In this document: piece by piece, positions 20,500 through 40,863 of the stretch
Numbering within the stretch: position 1 is the first letter of the stretch
Layout of the letters: each line of letters starts with the position of its first letter
Assembly: GCA_051294375.1 (NCBI GenBank)
Contig: CM119265.1
Location: 4,571,035 to 4,635,034, forward strand
Origin: Paraspadella gotoi
Lineage: Eukaryota; Chaetognatha
Length of the DNA stretch: 64,000 nucleotides
Direction of reading: 5' to 3'
The notes under the pieces: model-generated
Told to the model about the DNA's origin: nothing
The model's database searches: none
Seen by the model: the letters and a program-made list of their open reading frames with translations, nothing else
Made by a program: the position numbers and the translations under genes

Positions 20500-22929
20500 G
20501 TCTTGGGGGGGTCGTAGGGGAGGTTGGCTGAATATCTAGGCAAAAAAGTCCTGGGACGGGGCTCTACCTATGGAGCCGGAAACGGGGAATATGGGAGACG
20601 AGGAGAAAAGTCAGAGGAATCGTCTCGCCGTAGCGTTTGGTTATCGTGTAGACGATTTATTATTGTTTTCTTACTACTACTTCAATACTTTCTTTTTTAT
20701 TCACTGGTTCTCTGCTTCGTTTATTTATTTTTTTTTAGGTGAAAAAAGATTAAGAATGTGATACAAAGAGAGAGAGAGAGAGAGAGTAGAAAGTGAAGAG
20801 AGAGAAGAGAGAGAAAAGCGTGGAGGAAATTTCTCTCGTTCCTGTTCGGTGACCCAGTAAAGTTTTCCCCGGTTCTTGAACCGCGATGCAGACAAACTTT
20901 GGAAGAGTTGACGCGCGTTGACCCACTTGTGCAAACGCTTCGCCGCTGGACCGGAAGTGAGTGAGAAAAACCGCCGACGGGGCCGGCCGAAAGTTTATAG
21001 GAAGGAGTCGGAAGCGTGAACAGCGCCCTGGGGGGTGGTCTGGGGCGGGCGATAGCAGTCGACCTCGGCTGGGTGGGAGCGTCGTGCAGGATCGCGTGCG
21101 CCTGTGGCTGACGTCGCGTATGATATAACGCTTGGACTGGAGTGACAAACCGGCGGCGGCGACGGCTCTCCGGCCGGCGGCGGTGGCCGGCGACCGGCAG
21201 CAGGCACAGCGCGCCGGGGCGTGACGGAAAATCGGTTTCCGTCGCGAAGAAAGAGAGAGGAAAACTCGTGGCCGAAAATTTCCCAGTAGTAGCGTATCTG
21301 CGTAGCCGCAGCGCTTAGCTGCTGAGGAGATGGGCGAGGAAGAGAGATATTACTGGACTCGTTAGTGTTACATTTTGTCGCGATAATCTAAAATTTTAGT
21401 CGCTTAGATACTAGGTACTATACAAAACCGATGCCCAGTGGGAACTGACCCACGCAACTGATTGAGCGAACGACCTATCCTCTTGGTGACCTTAGTTTAG
21501 GTAGGGTAAATAGCTGGCGGACAGAAAACCCTCGTTAATAGTGGGAGGAGGTTGGAAAGCTGGATGAGTTGAAGAGAGAGAAGAGACGGACTGAGCAGAA
21601 AGTCAATATTGAACGTTTAAAGACGGTAGTGGTTCGCCACCGGTTTCATCGGCGCCGTCGGTGCATGACGCAGAGAGACAAAACGACGACGATGTAAACG
21701 ACGACGTTAATAAACGACGATGACGGATGATAGGAAAATTCTTGGAGAAAAAAAAAATTCCATTCGTTGATGGAATCGAGCGAAATCGAAATAGATTTAA
21801 TCTCGGCAGAATCAATTTCGGGCAAATGATTTGTTCCAAGAGAAAAAGCGGAGTTTCTTTCTTTGTTCCATTTTCGGTTCATCGTCAAAATTCGGTTAAC
21901 AATTGCATGCGATTCGATGGGGAAGCGAGGGTTTTTTGTTTGTTTGAAATTTTAGATGCTCCACTAGTAAATAAATATATTGTGTTATCATTTATAAATT
22001 CTATGGCGGAAAGTCAAGGAGAGAGAGAAAGAGAAAAACAGAAAAAAAAAGTCGTACAGAGAATTTAAATCAAAATGATGGTCAAAAATATTCATAGCGA
22101 TTAACTAATTTGTAAAATAAGTCCTTTTTTTCCTGCCTAATACTTGCCAGTAAGTCGGATAACATGTAGATTGTAGAATGATAACATTATAACTTTTCCC
22201 GTCCATATGACGACTTCACATTAATGAATATTAGTAATGAATATATAAATATGAAACAGTAATGAATATATAAAACTTTAATTTTAATAATAATAACGAA
22301 ATATATTGGAAATAGACGAAGACGAAGACGAACTCATTTCTGAAACGAAATCAATAAAAGGAGACAATCGAATCAAATCCAAGGAAAAAGAAAGAAACGA
22401 AGAAATAAAGCGGAGAAACTCGAGAAAGAAAAAAGAGAAAAAAGGGGAAAAAAATTCCTTAGAAATAAATGAAGTCGTCGGGAGAGAGGGGGGGGTGGGG
22501 GGAGTTAAGAAATTCCGAGAAAAGAAGTTTTTTTCAAGGACGAAAGATAAACAAAAAAAAAGTTGAACAAAGAAACAAAAGAATTAAAATATTTAGAATA
22601 AACATAGTATATAGGGAATACTGTAAAAATAACAAACACTATCAAGACTGCAATGATAATATTAAAATCATATTTTTTATTTATTTGTAAAATAAAACTT
22701 TCTCTGCATTAAGTTTTCTATCTTTAGTCATGAGAAGAAAATTGAAAAAATGAGTTCTAAGACAGAATATTTAACCTATGACAAATAACTTCGTCTCTTT
22801 GTCGTCCTTTCAATAAAAGATAGAAATGGCGACGGATAAAAACCCAAAATCGGAGGCGAAATTAAGAAGTTTCGACGTCATTGGTATTCGTTGGCGAAAA
22901 GTCTTATTTCGTTGATTCGAATATATATT
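20500..22929. other. Mixed unique DNA; CpG-rich 20930-21250, AT-rich 21950-22900
   Basis: 20760-20815 is a short GA tract. 20930-21250 is CpG-rich with CCGGAAGTGAGTGAG near 20951 and GGCGGCGG runs, a possible promoter island without an assignable gene. 21600-21730 is a degenerate GAC repeat. From 21950 the DNA is AT-rich, with TAATGAATAT repeated near 22224-22272. No convincing frame or RNA gene. Confidence 0.4.
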
Positions 22930-22952
22930 TATATTGGTTGTACCAATTTCAT
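22930..22952 (+). repeat. Short third copy of a dispersed repeat end
   Basis: TATATTGGTTGTACCAATTT recurs at about 23254-23273 and, inverted, near 58236-58255. Its core ATTGGTTGTACCAAT is nearly palindromic. Confidence 0.7.
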
Positions 22953-23160
22953 AAAATTCAGCTCCTTGTATTTTGATGCTAGTGCGGAGTACAATAAGTA
23001 TTCCCCGATCTAATACTTAAGGGAGTGGTCTTTTCATACAATTGAAACATTCTTTGAAATATTTTCCACTTCATTGATAGGGAAGCCAGGTACTCTGGGA
23101 GTGAATAAACAAGACTGTGAGAGAGTCTTGATTGAAAGCTTGCAGGGACCTGCTATGTCA

Positions 23161-23276
23161 TTATCTTGTAAGAGTGATGGAGGCCTTAAACCACCAAAGC
23201 CTGTCCAAAGTCAGGGGCAAGATAGCTTATTTATTAAATGAATGGATAATTTTTATATTGGTTGTACCAATTTCAT
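23161..23276 (+). repeat. Dispersed repeat, copy 1 (inverted copy at 58232-58350)
   Basis: 116 bp from TTATCTTGTAAG through GGAGGCCTTAAACCACC, TGTCCAAAGTCAGGG and GATAGCTTATTTATTAAATG to the ATTGGTTGTACCAAT end. It matches 58232-58350 on the other strand with few differences. High conservation over 35 kb suggests a mobile or recently copied sequence. On the complement, one frame runs from GLRPPSLLQDND into flanking DNA; I do not recognise it. Confidence 0.88.
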
Positions 23277-23786
23277 ATTCAAGTTTGCATACAAAATTAA
23301 AAGTATCGTTCATCTCGATATTAAACCAAAAATAAATCTAACACGATCACTTACGGACATTACGGACATATGGACGCATTGAAGTCTAAACCGAACAAAT
23401 TTGACGACACAAGAATGACGACGTTGTTGTTATTGATGGATTCAAGTTTGTCATTTCCCCTTCTCCTTTGCTGTCCCTTCTCTCTCCCACAACGTTATTA
23501 AATCTAATATCTCTTTCTTTTTATTTTTTTAGATTCCGACGAAATTTAACGCTGAAAACGTCGGCCATTCATTTTCGACCCAGGAAATTCTGAACGAACC
23601 TTCTCTGATTTTCACGCTTAAAAATAAAAATACTGCGCCGTAAAGGAAAAAAAAAAAACAAAGAGATGAAAAGTAAACAACTTTGTCTACTTTGTCTCTC
23701 TCCCCTATTCGCCCCAAATTCCGAACCTTTTTCCCCTCGATCCCTTATTTCTCTCACGTGGACTCGATGCCGACAACGATGATCCG
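23277..23786. other. Unique DNA, nothing recognised
   Basis: AT-rich then mixed sequence with no simple repeat of note and no convincing coding frame. Confidence 0.4.
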
Positions 23787-23847
23787 GATTCCAGCGCCGC
23801 CGACGGAAGTGGGCGTGGCCTCCGCGTAAGGCTAACGTCACTTCCGG
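23787..23847. promoter_or_regulatory. Candidate promoter: inverted ETS pair and a GC/KLF box
   Basis: CGGAAGTGGGCGTGGC at 23804-23819 joins an ETS site to a GGGCGTGGC GC/KLF-type box and recurs identically at 60277-60292. A second ETS site in the opposite direction, CACTTCCGG, lies at 23839-23847. The upstream stretch 23787-23807 (GATTCCAGCGCCGCC then ACGGA) recurs with one mismatch at 47429-47449. A GA tract follows at 23926. Recurrent composite sites suggest real promoter elements; direction and gene are unknown. Confidence 0.45.
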
Positions 23848-23925
23848 CGACGCGAAAAAAAAAGAGCGATAGACGAGCGGCGTGCCAGCGGCGCCATCAA
23901 CACGCCGGGAATGCGCGAGTGGCGA

Positions 23926-23928
23926 GAG

Positions 23929-23959
<31 letters not shown>
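23926..23959. repeat. (GA)n microsatellite
   Basis: Short GA tract about 80 bp downstream of the ETS/GC-box cluster. Confidence 0.95.
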
Positions 23960-23960
<1 letters not shown>

Positions 23961-24039
23961 CGGATGGTGTCATCATATCCTCAGCCAAAGACGTCTCTTT
24001 CAAGGACTGGGGTCATCATCTGCTTCGGCCTGAGAAAAT

Positions 24040-24040
<1 letters not shown>

Positions 24041-24076
<36 letters not shown>
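24041..24076. repeat. (GTC)n trinucleotide repeat, 12 units
   Basis: Pure CGT/GTC tract. Poly-Arg and poly-Val frames across it are artefacts. Confidence 0.97.
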
Positions 24077-24270
24077 TCGTTTTAATTTAAACAGAATTAT
24101 TATCACGACAGTTCCTCTTCAGAAAAAAAGCGTATTGCAACAACTTTCGTTCGCAACAAAATCCTTCCGCAATAAAACCGCAGCGACTTCGACTAACTTC
24201 TAATCTCGATGAAGGAGCGACTTTTTCGATGCGGAAGCGAACTCCGCACGCGATGAAGGAGCGAAAATTT

Positions 24271-24528
24271 NNNNNNNNNNNNNNNNNNNNNNNNNNNNNN
24301 NNNNNNNNNNNNNNNNNNNNNNNNNNNNNNNNNNNNNNNNNNNNNNNNNNNNNNNNNNNNNNNNNNNNNNNNNNNNNNNNNNNNNNNNNNNNNNNNNNNN
24401 NNNNNNNNNNNNNNNNNNNNNNNNNNNNNNNNNNNNNNNNNNNNNNNNNNNNNNNNNNNNNNNNNNNNNNNNNNNNNNNNNNNNNNNNNNNNNNNNNNNN
24501 NNNNNNNNNNNNNNNNNNNNNNNNNNNN
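24271..24528. other. Assembly gap (258 N)
   Basis: Undetermined bases; the right edge is a G-run. Unlike the 25-N runs this is probably an estimated size. Frames drawn through it have no meaning. Confidence 0.98.
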
Positions 24529-24979
24529 GGGGGGGAGGGGGGAAGGAATATTGAGAGCGAGAGACTTTTGTTGTTCAATTAAGGATCGCGTCCGGAGAAT
24601 AAGCTGATTCAGGTTTTAGAGAATACATCAGTAACAAAATCATTTAAAGAAGAGAAACGTGTGACCCATAAAATCTTGGTTTTTTTCGAAACTGAAACTA
24701 GTAGAACGGTTTATTTTTCGAGTGAAACATCCCAAAATCTAAAAATATCTGTCCGCGTTTTAGTTGTTTGAGTATACCTAAGTTCATATTAAGCCACTGT
24801 ACGAACGTACAAAGCTTGTACGGCCCTGAAGCTGCTCGGACAAGCGTAACCGGGGCGGATGCAGAAATAAAAGTCAACGACAAAGAAAGAGGGAAGCAAA
24901 TAAATAACAACAGAGGAAATAGGAAGAAAACAACGCCAGAAAGGAAGGCCGTCGAGAGAAGAGAAGAGAGAGATAGAGA
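24529..24979. other. Unique DNA, nothing recognised
   Basis: Mixed unique sequence after the gap leading into GA repeats; CGTACAAAGCTTGTACG near 24805 is a small palindromic stretch. Confidence 0.4.
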
Positions 24980-24981
24980 GT

Positions 24982-25038
<57 letters not shown>

Positions 25039-25168
25039 CAAAGGGCGCCAGAGATGAAAATTGAGGTCAATCTGATAATGGATATAGATTTGACCTCGTG
25101 AAGCGGTCAGTGAGAAGGAAAGGAAAGGTGGAAAAGGGGAAAAACCTGAATAGAGAGAGAGAGAGAGT

Positions 25169-25249
<81 letters not shown>

Positions 25250-25276
25250 AGAGAGAGAGAAGAGAGAGAGACGAAG

Positions 25277-25316
<40 letters not shown>
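24980..25316. repeat. Paired (GA)n microsatellites with a unique spacer
   Basis: GA repeats at 24980-25036 and 25152-25316, interrupted by AGAGAAGAGAG and GAAAAAAGAG steps, around about 115 bp of unique DNA. Frames here are Ser-Leu or Arg-Glu repeat translations. Confidence 0.95.
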
Positions 25317-25319
<3 letters not shown>

Positions 25320-26262
25320 GCATGAAGGTGAGTCGTTGATAAATGGATAGTAAACAGAAACTAATTTTGGAGGATCTTTCGGCGAGATGCTAAAGAAAGC
25401 GAAAAACAGTCGGGAAAACATGGGAGGAGGAAAAAAGGAATGAAAAAATGGAGGAAAAGAAGAAAAAAATGGAGGAAAAAGGAGGAAAATATAAAAATGA
25501 ACGAAAAAAAAAATAAAGAAAAAAGAAAAAGTGTTTGGGGCGAAGGGCGGAGCGAAATCGTGAAGGAAGGAGAGATGTGAGATAGCAGGAAAAAAAACAC
25601 GAACTAACTTTTCGACGGGTCACAGAACTCTGTGTGTGTCAGATTACGGCCGAAGTGAGGTGTGTCTAAGAGGAGAGAGAAGAGAGCAGCAGAGAGAGAG
25701 AGAAGCAGAGAAGAAGAGACGAAGAGAGATGCAAGAGGCAAGAGAGCGAGAGAGGATCGTTGGTGAACTTTAGGAGACATATCTTCTGGTTACAATTTTC
25801 TTTTTCCCGCAAAAACAAAGGAGGCGCACAAATAGATGCGAAGGAAGATAAGAAAAAAAAAAGAGACAAAAAGGAAAAAAAAGGGAAAAAGGAAAAAAGA
25901 AAAGAGAAGCGAATTCGAATCAATACGGATAAAGCGAAAAGAGAGGAAAAAAGAAAGGGGAAGCAAAAAAGAAAAATATCGGGCAGCAGTGGATAATCGA
26001 ATCAGACGAGAGGGGAGCTTCCATAATCCATGAGATAAGATTCAATACAGACAATTAAGGAACATATTTCTTTTCCCCGCTCAAGTCGTCCTCGTCGTTT
26101 TCTTCTTCTTCTTCTACCTTTTGAGTTTGACAGTTGATTTCAAAACCCAAAAATCATGAAAAACGGAGGAAAGAGAATTAAAGACAATCTCGCATGAAGA
26201 ATTCATTCTTTCAATTTTCACGGCGGAAAAAAAAAATTCCATTATCTTTTTTTTTTTCTTTC
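25317..26262. other. Purine-rich low-complexity DNA, no gene seen
   Basis: Long GGAAAA/GAGGAAAA-type runs (25400-25530, 25840-25980) give Lys/Glu-rich plus-strand and Phe/Ser-rich minus-strand frames, all low complexity. Confidence 0.5.
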
Positions 26263-26263
26263 C

Positions 26264-26302
26264 GAAATAATAAATAATAAATAATAAATAATAAATAATA
26301 AA
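26264..26302. repeat. (AAATAAT)n 7-bp repeat, about five units
   Basis: Clean heptanucleotide repeat just upstream of a (GTC)n tract. Confidence 0.93.
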
Positions 26303-26317
26303 GAGGTCGGAGAAAGT

Positions 26318-26318
<1 letters not shown>

Positions 26319-26354
<36 letters not shown>
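26319..26354. repeat. (GTC)n trinucleotide repeat, 12 units
   Basis: Pure tract that continues to about 26630 as degenerate GTCATC/GTCGTC units. Confidence 0.96.
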
Positions 26355-26356
<2 letters not shown>

Positions 26357-26639
26357 TCACCGTGGCCCTGTTCGTCATCATTGTCGTCATGCATATATGT
26401 ATTAACTTTATTATCATCTCCCGATTCATTGTCACAGTCGTCGCTATCGTCATTGTCATCCTCTTCAATATTGTCATCACAGACTTAAGTATTAAGTATC
26501 GTAACCCTGTTTGTTTTCACTATTATACTTGTCGCTGTATATCGTCGCTCTCATTGTCATCGTATTTGTCCTCTTTGTCATCACAGTCGTCATCGTCGTT
26601 GTCATCTTCATCATCGTCGTCAACTTCTTTCTCGTTGCA

Positions 26640-27125
26640 CTCAGCTTCTGCTCGCAGGTGCGATCAGCTGCCTCGTTTGTCCCGCGATTCGATCGCATCG
26701 ACTTGCTCCGCTTGACTGCATCCGACGAAAATCAATCGCGCGGAAATAGAGCGAGCGTAAAGCGGCGTCGCCTCTGCGGCGTCGGCGGCGGCGGCGGCGC
26801 TGAAGCCATTGGTGGATGATATGACGTAATTCGCCCGAAGCCATGAGCGTTCGCTGTGCTGCAAAGACACACGTAACGGCAAAGTTAAAGTAAGACGTCC
26901 CCTCGCGTCGGTTTTTTTTCTTTCGGCCAAGTTTGTCGGTTCATTGTCGGTCTTGTTCGCGATCGGGCGCGCCCAAACCGGGCCTTGCCGCCAAACACGC
27001 GTGCCCGCTCTGGCGCGTGCCCGCTCTGGCGCGTGCCCGCTCTGGCGCGTGCCCGCTTTGGTCTAATATTCTCCGCGCGCGCCGAGTATTTTCCACTTGG
27101 CATCCAAGCGTCGACCTTAGAGCCT
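26640..27125. promoter_or_regulatory. CpG-rich island, possible promoter
   Basis: GC-rich with many CpGs, (GGC)n at about 26779-26800, a CCAAT-type GCCATTGGTGG near 26809, TGACGTAA near 26821 and a 16-bp minisatellite at 26999. The contrast with AT-rich flanks and these motifs are the only support; overlapping frames on both strands prevent a coding call. Confidence 0.3.
26999..27060 (+). repeat. 16-bp minisatellite (GCGTGCCCGCTCTGGC)n, four units
   Basis: Three perfect units and a fourth with one change (CTTTGG). Period 16 is not divisible by three, which argues against a coding role. Confidence 0.95.
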
Positions 27126-28241
27126 CGGTGGCACAAAAAAAAAAGGGAAAAAAGGTAATAGAAAAAAGAAAGGAGAAAAAAAGGAAATATAAAGAAGGAA
27201 AAAGAAAGGCTGTTTGGTGCGGCGGCGGCGGCGGCGGCGAGGGGGGGGGGTCGCCCTCGTGGAAAATTTCAATTTCAGTCACAGCGACTTTTGGGAATCT
27301 GAGGAGGAAAAATGAGGCGAGGAAAACCTCGTCGTCGTCGTCATCGTCGTCGTCTTCGTCTTCGTCAGTCGTTGTCGTCGTCATCATCGTCGTCGTCGAC
27401 GCTGCCGAGAATCCGGGTGAATTTCTTTTTCTCTCCTCTCTTACATTCAATTCAAAATAATAATTAAATTAATCAAACTTTGAGCTAACGATGTTATTTT
27501 TTTTTCAAATTATATCGTAATACTTTGTACTATTTATCAGATAAATTTATCTAAACTTTTGTTTATAAATGCTCTTTTTCCTCGTCACGCGAAATGAAAG
27601 CAAAACGACCCACGGCCATCGTCTCTTAATATCTACCACCCCAGCTCAGTTCCTCTTTTCTCTCCCCTATTGCCGCCCCATTTTGAATCTCTTCGCCACT
27701 AATTCGCCACCCCATTTCCCTCATTCTATCTCACCCTATTTTTCCCCCTTTTTTCCTTCCCTCCACACCTTTCGACAACGCCTTTGCCCGCTCGGTCGAG
27801 ATTAAAGAATCCCCCGGGAGACATTCTCTCCTTTGATTTAATGGACGTCGAATGGAGATTTTTATTTCTTTCTTTCTCTCCTTTTTTTTTACGTACATCG
27901 ACTATGCCCGAAATTACTTTACATTTAGCTTTATATTTAGTATTAAGCGTAAATGTTAACTATTTTAATCGTAGGTGGCTAAAAGTGCTAATCATCTGTT
28001 ACAAAAATATCGGTGACCTCCTTCCTTTTTCTCCATCCAGCCATTTTAGAGGAGTTTTGTATTAATTAATTTTGAATTTTAATTTTAATTCGCATCTTAG
28101 AATGATTCAACTTTCAATTAATGACACGAGTTAAAATTCCTACCCTAACATAGCCCTTCTTTTAAACGAAGTCTCCAGACACCAACATCCGGCCTCCGCT
28201 TCTCCCGCCAAAACCCAAAAACCCCTAATTCCCCAAAACCC
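27126..28241. other. No gene seen; (GTC) block at 27330-27400
   Basis: Purine-rich low-complexity DNA, a (GGC)n run at about 27220-27245, a degenerate (GTC)n block, AT-rich unique DNA and then T-rich DNA up to the tandem array. Confidence 0.45.
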
Positions 28242-28528
28242 GTTCCCCTCAACCTCATCTCTCTCTCTCAGCCTCTTTTCGGATGCATCGCTTCTCCTTC
28301 GCTTTTTTCGCCCTCGACTTCGTTTTGACCTCTTTTTTCTCTTTTCTTATTTTCAATAGGAAAAAAAAAGCAGCATTAAAGTTTCCAGATTGCGGTTCAG
28401 CCCCTTTTTTTGGATTTTTTTTTTTTAGTTCCGGAATCTACTTCGCCTCCCCGTCTCCCTTTTTTTTCCTTCGTCGTTATTTTTTCATTGACTTTCCGAG
28501 ATTCGGTCGGGGAGGTACGGGGGAGTCG

Positions 28529-28654
<126 letters not shown>

Positions 28655-29065
28655 ATTGCATCCATGACATCAAAAAGATTTGTCTTCGTCATTCTTTTGC
28701 GCGCGTTAAACTCATAAATGAATCTCAGCCGTGATTTAATAGTTTCTACTTTCAAAATTTCCTTCTCCTGCCGCTTTACTATTCACTCTCTACTTTTGAT
28801 CGATTTTTCCCTTTCTTTCCTTCCTTTTCTCTCTTTTCCTTTCCTTTTTTTAATTTCATATATCTTTCACTTCTTTTTACTCAATAACATTTATTTTTCT
28901 CCTTTCGCCACATAACCCACCTTACCATGCAATTCTCCTCTAATATATCAAACTGATTTCATCTTCCCTTTTTTTATCGCGATTTTCTTATGTCTTCTTT
29001 CGACTCCATTTAAACTTATGTTTGCTTCCATCGATCGATAGAGGCGCGACTGGGGCGAGCAAAGA

Positions 29066-29077
29066 ATTGGCGCCAAT
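29066..29077. promoter_or_regulatory. ATTGGCGCCAAT palindrome, E2F-like
   Basis: A perfect 12-bp palindrome containing TTGGCGCCAA, close to the E2F consensus TTTSSCGC. It is unchanged in copies 2 (31968-31979) and 3 (36609-36620). The surrounding DNA is not CpG-rich, so a promoter role is doubtful. Confidence 0.25.
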
Positions 29078-29313
29078 GAGTCGCAAACTCCTTCGATTTA
29101 CGTGGATTTAAAAAGGTTAAAAAATTTAAAAAATAACAACCCTTTAAAAGGTGATTAACGGTTATATTATAACTCTTTATGAATTAAATTAATAAGTGTT
29201 ACATTCATTCTCCCATTACAATGTTTACAATAAGTTCACGTTGAGACTGATTTTTTTTTTTTCAATGCGGTGTTTCTGACGGCGAATTTGAAATATCGTT
29301 TGATCGATGAGGC

Positions 29314-29315
<2 letters not shown>

Positions 29316-29397
<82 letters not shown>
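29316..29397. repeat. Second (GA)n microsatellite of tandem unit copy 1
   Basis: Counterparts at 32209-32282 and 36847-36921. Confidence 0.97.
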
Positions 29398-29398
<1 letters not shown>

Positions 29399-29946
29399 GC
29401 GTTTCTTTTCTCCGAGGTTGAAGCAAGGTGAGTTTTTCTGAAGGGTTCTCAAGGGGCGACTTGGACGGTGAGATTTATCAGAGCGAACAGAAAACTGATT
29501 TTCCAGTTTTTTTTTTTTTTTTTTTTAAATATATTTTTTAGTCGGACTGAAGTAAACACATGGAGAGGCGAGCATTGCATTTCTGGAAAAAAATATATAT
29601 GCGTCAAAAGTAGTACGAATATGGCAAACTAGAGGCCCAGTTTTGTTTGTCATTACGCTGCATTTTGAGTTACATCCGACGTTACATTTTATCGTTTAAA
29701 CTCTCGATATTTCTCGCCGATTCCACCTCCTTTCCACCTCCTTTCCACCTCCTTTCCATTTCTTTTCCATCTCCTCTCCCACTTCGATTCCACAAATATA
29801 TTCGGCCTCGATTCCAAAACTCCCCACCGTCAGTCGTTTCAAACATTCGCGCGAATATTTCCATATTTGGTCCGAAGGGCGTTTTTTTCGCTTTCATAAT
29901 TGATATGCGTCTCTTTATTTATATGCGGACGTCGCCAAGTCCGCCG

Positions 29947-29991
29947 GCCTGCGGTGCCTGCGGTGCCTGCGGTGCCTGCGGTGCCTGCAGT
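29947..29991 (+). repeat. 9-bp VNTR (GCCTGCGGT)n, five units in copy 1
   Basis: Five units here, three in copy 2 (32840-32866) and three in copy 3 (37468-37494). The variation helps to tell the copies apart. Confidence 0.93.
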
Positions 29992-30350
29992 GCCCGTGAC
30001 GCCCGCCGAATGCAGAGCCGTAACGACGAGCCGTCAAAAAAAAAATTTTTTTTTGACCCTATCATTTTTTTTTCTTCAGCTATCTTCCTTTCCATTGTTT
30101 CTTTTTCTCTTTCTTATGAATTAGCATGACTCCACTTTTAACTACGAATAATCATATCTGTGAAGAAAAAAAAATCTACTGGGCTGTGCTGTCGTCTGTA
30201 AGGAAAAAAATTGTCATTTATATAAGGGCACGAGAAGCTATGTTAAAGGAATATTAAAATAATATTAAAAGCATTCTCTTCTTTCCGGATTTTTCTTGTC
30301 ATTCCTCTCGTGTCAGAGGACATTGGATTTCATCATGTAAAAACGGCAGA

Positions 30351-30354
<4 letters not shown>

Positions 30355-30401
<47 letters not shown>
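30355..30401. repeat. (CT)n microsatellite of tandem unit copy 1
   Basis: Counterparts at 33214-33272 and 37827-37885. Confidence 0.96.
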
Positions 30402-30403
<2 letters not shown>

Positions 30404-31133
30404 GTTTCCCTCCCCCCGCGACCGTCTGTCGCCTAGTTATAATTCTATCATTCCTCTCGCTCTCTCTCTCTCTTGCTCTCTCTCTCCTCTTCTTTTCCGA
30501 TGTCCTTTGCCTCGCAGCGCTGAGGTCATCGGTCGAAGTCGGACGATGGTTGAAATCTGTGGAGAGGGAGAGAGAGATAGAGGGAGAGGGAGAGACGGAG
30601 GAAGAGTTAGAGACGGAGAAAGTTAGGAGAAAAGGGAGAGGAAGGAGGGCGACTCTGAAAGGAGCGAACGCATGAAAAACTAAAAAATGAAGGGACTATG
30701 ATAAAACTAGATAAGAGGGTGCGGAATGAAAAGCTATATTTTCAAAAGAAAAAGAAAAGGAAAAAAAAAAAAGGAAAAAGGAAAAGGGCGATTGGAAGAA
30801 GACTGAAAAGGAAAAAAGGTCGATGAAATTTGTGGAAGAGACGAATGGCGCCGAGAGGCTAAGGCGAAGACCAGAACGAGTTTCTTTCAACAACAGCGAA
30901 GATAAATCTTCCCTCGGTAATACGGATCTAACGAGATCGGTTCTAGCGAGCGGAAAGAAGAGAGAGAGAGGGAGGCAATAAAATAAAAAAAAAAGAAGAT
31001 TCGCTCGTAAAAGCAAAGTCAGACGTAAGAGCTATAAGCCTATGACTATATATATAACTTTTCGAGGAGTTTCGTAATTATTCCCTTAAAATGAACATTA
31101 AGTAAAATATGCAACAATTTGGAAGTATTTGCA

Positions 31134-31158
31134 NNNNNNNNNNNNNNNNNNNNNNNNN
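31134..31158. other. Assembly gap (25 N) inside the tandem array
   Basis: Lies between the truncated end of copy 1 and the start of copy 2. By comparison with copies 2 and 3 about 1.8 kb is missing here, so 25 does not reflect the true distance. Confidence 0.97.
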
Positions 31159-40473
<9,315 letters not shown>

Positions 40474-40639
40474 GCCCGCTTCTCCCATTCAGAGCCCGCT
40501 TCCTCTCCTCTCCGCCGGTTTCCTCCATTCAGCACCCTCATCAAACCCTTCCCCGCCCGCCCCTCCCTCACCCCTCCTCTCCTTTCTCCGCACCTTTTTT
40601 TTTTTCCTCGCTAATTCCTAAAGTGCTTTAATTTTCGTG
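40474..40639. other. Unique C/T-rich DNA beyond the array
   Basis: CCCGCTTC and CCATTCAG are each repeated within it; no gene. Ends at a gap. Confidence 0.4.
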
Positions 40640-40664
40640 NNNNNNNNNNNNNNNNNNNNNNNNN
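40640..40664. other. Assembly gap (25 N)
   Basis: Placeholder-length gap about 165 bp after the tandem array; the flanks show no overlap with each other. Confidence 0.98.
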
Positions 40665-40811
40665 CCATTAAGTCCCTTCTCGGAAATAACCTCTTCTCTC
40701 TCCATTATTCTTGTCGTTGCGAAGAAGGGAAGATTTAAAGGATGGAAAAACATCGTAAACACGAGAAAGATGACGAGGGGGGGATTTTCGCGACTCTGCG
40801 AGTCACTTCCA

Positions 40812-40863
<52 letters not shown>

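Noticed and set aside
26933-27460. 175-codon frame on plus and 169-codon frame on minus in a CpG-rich region
   Set aside because: The two overlap each other and cross a 16-bp minisatellite, purine runs and GTC repeats; neither has a recognisable domain.
30219-30227. TATATAAGG as a TATA box in the tandem unit
   Set aside because: Isolated, with no initiator or coding segment downstream; AT-rich surroundings make it likely by chance.
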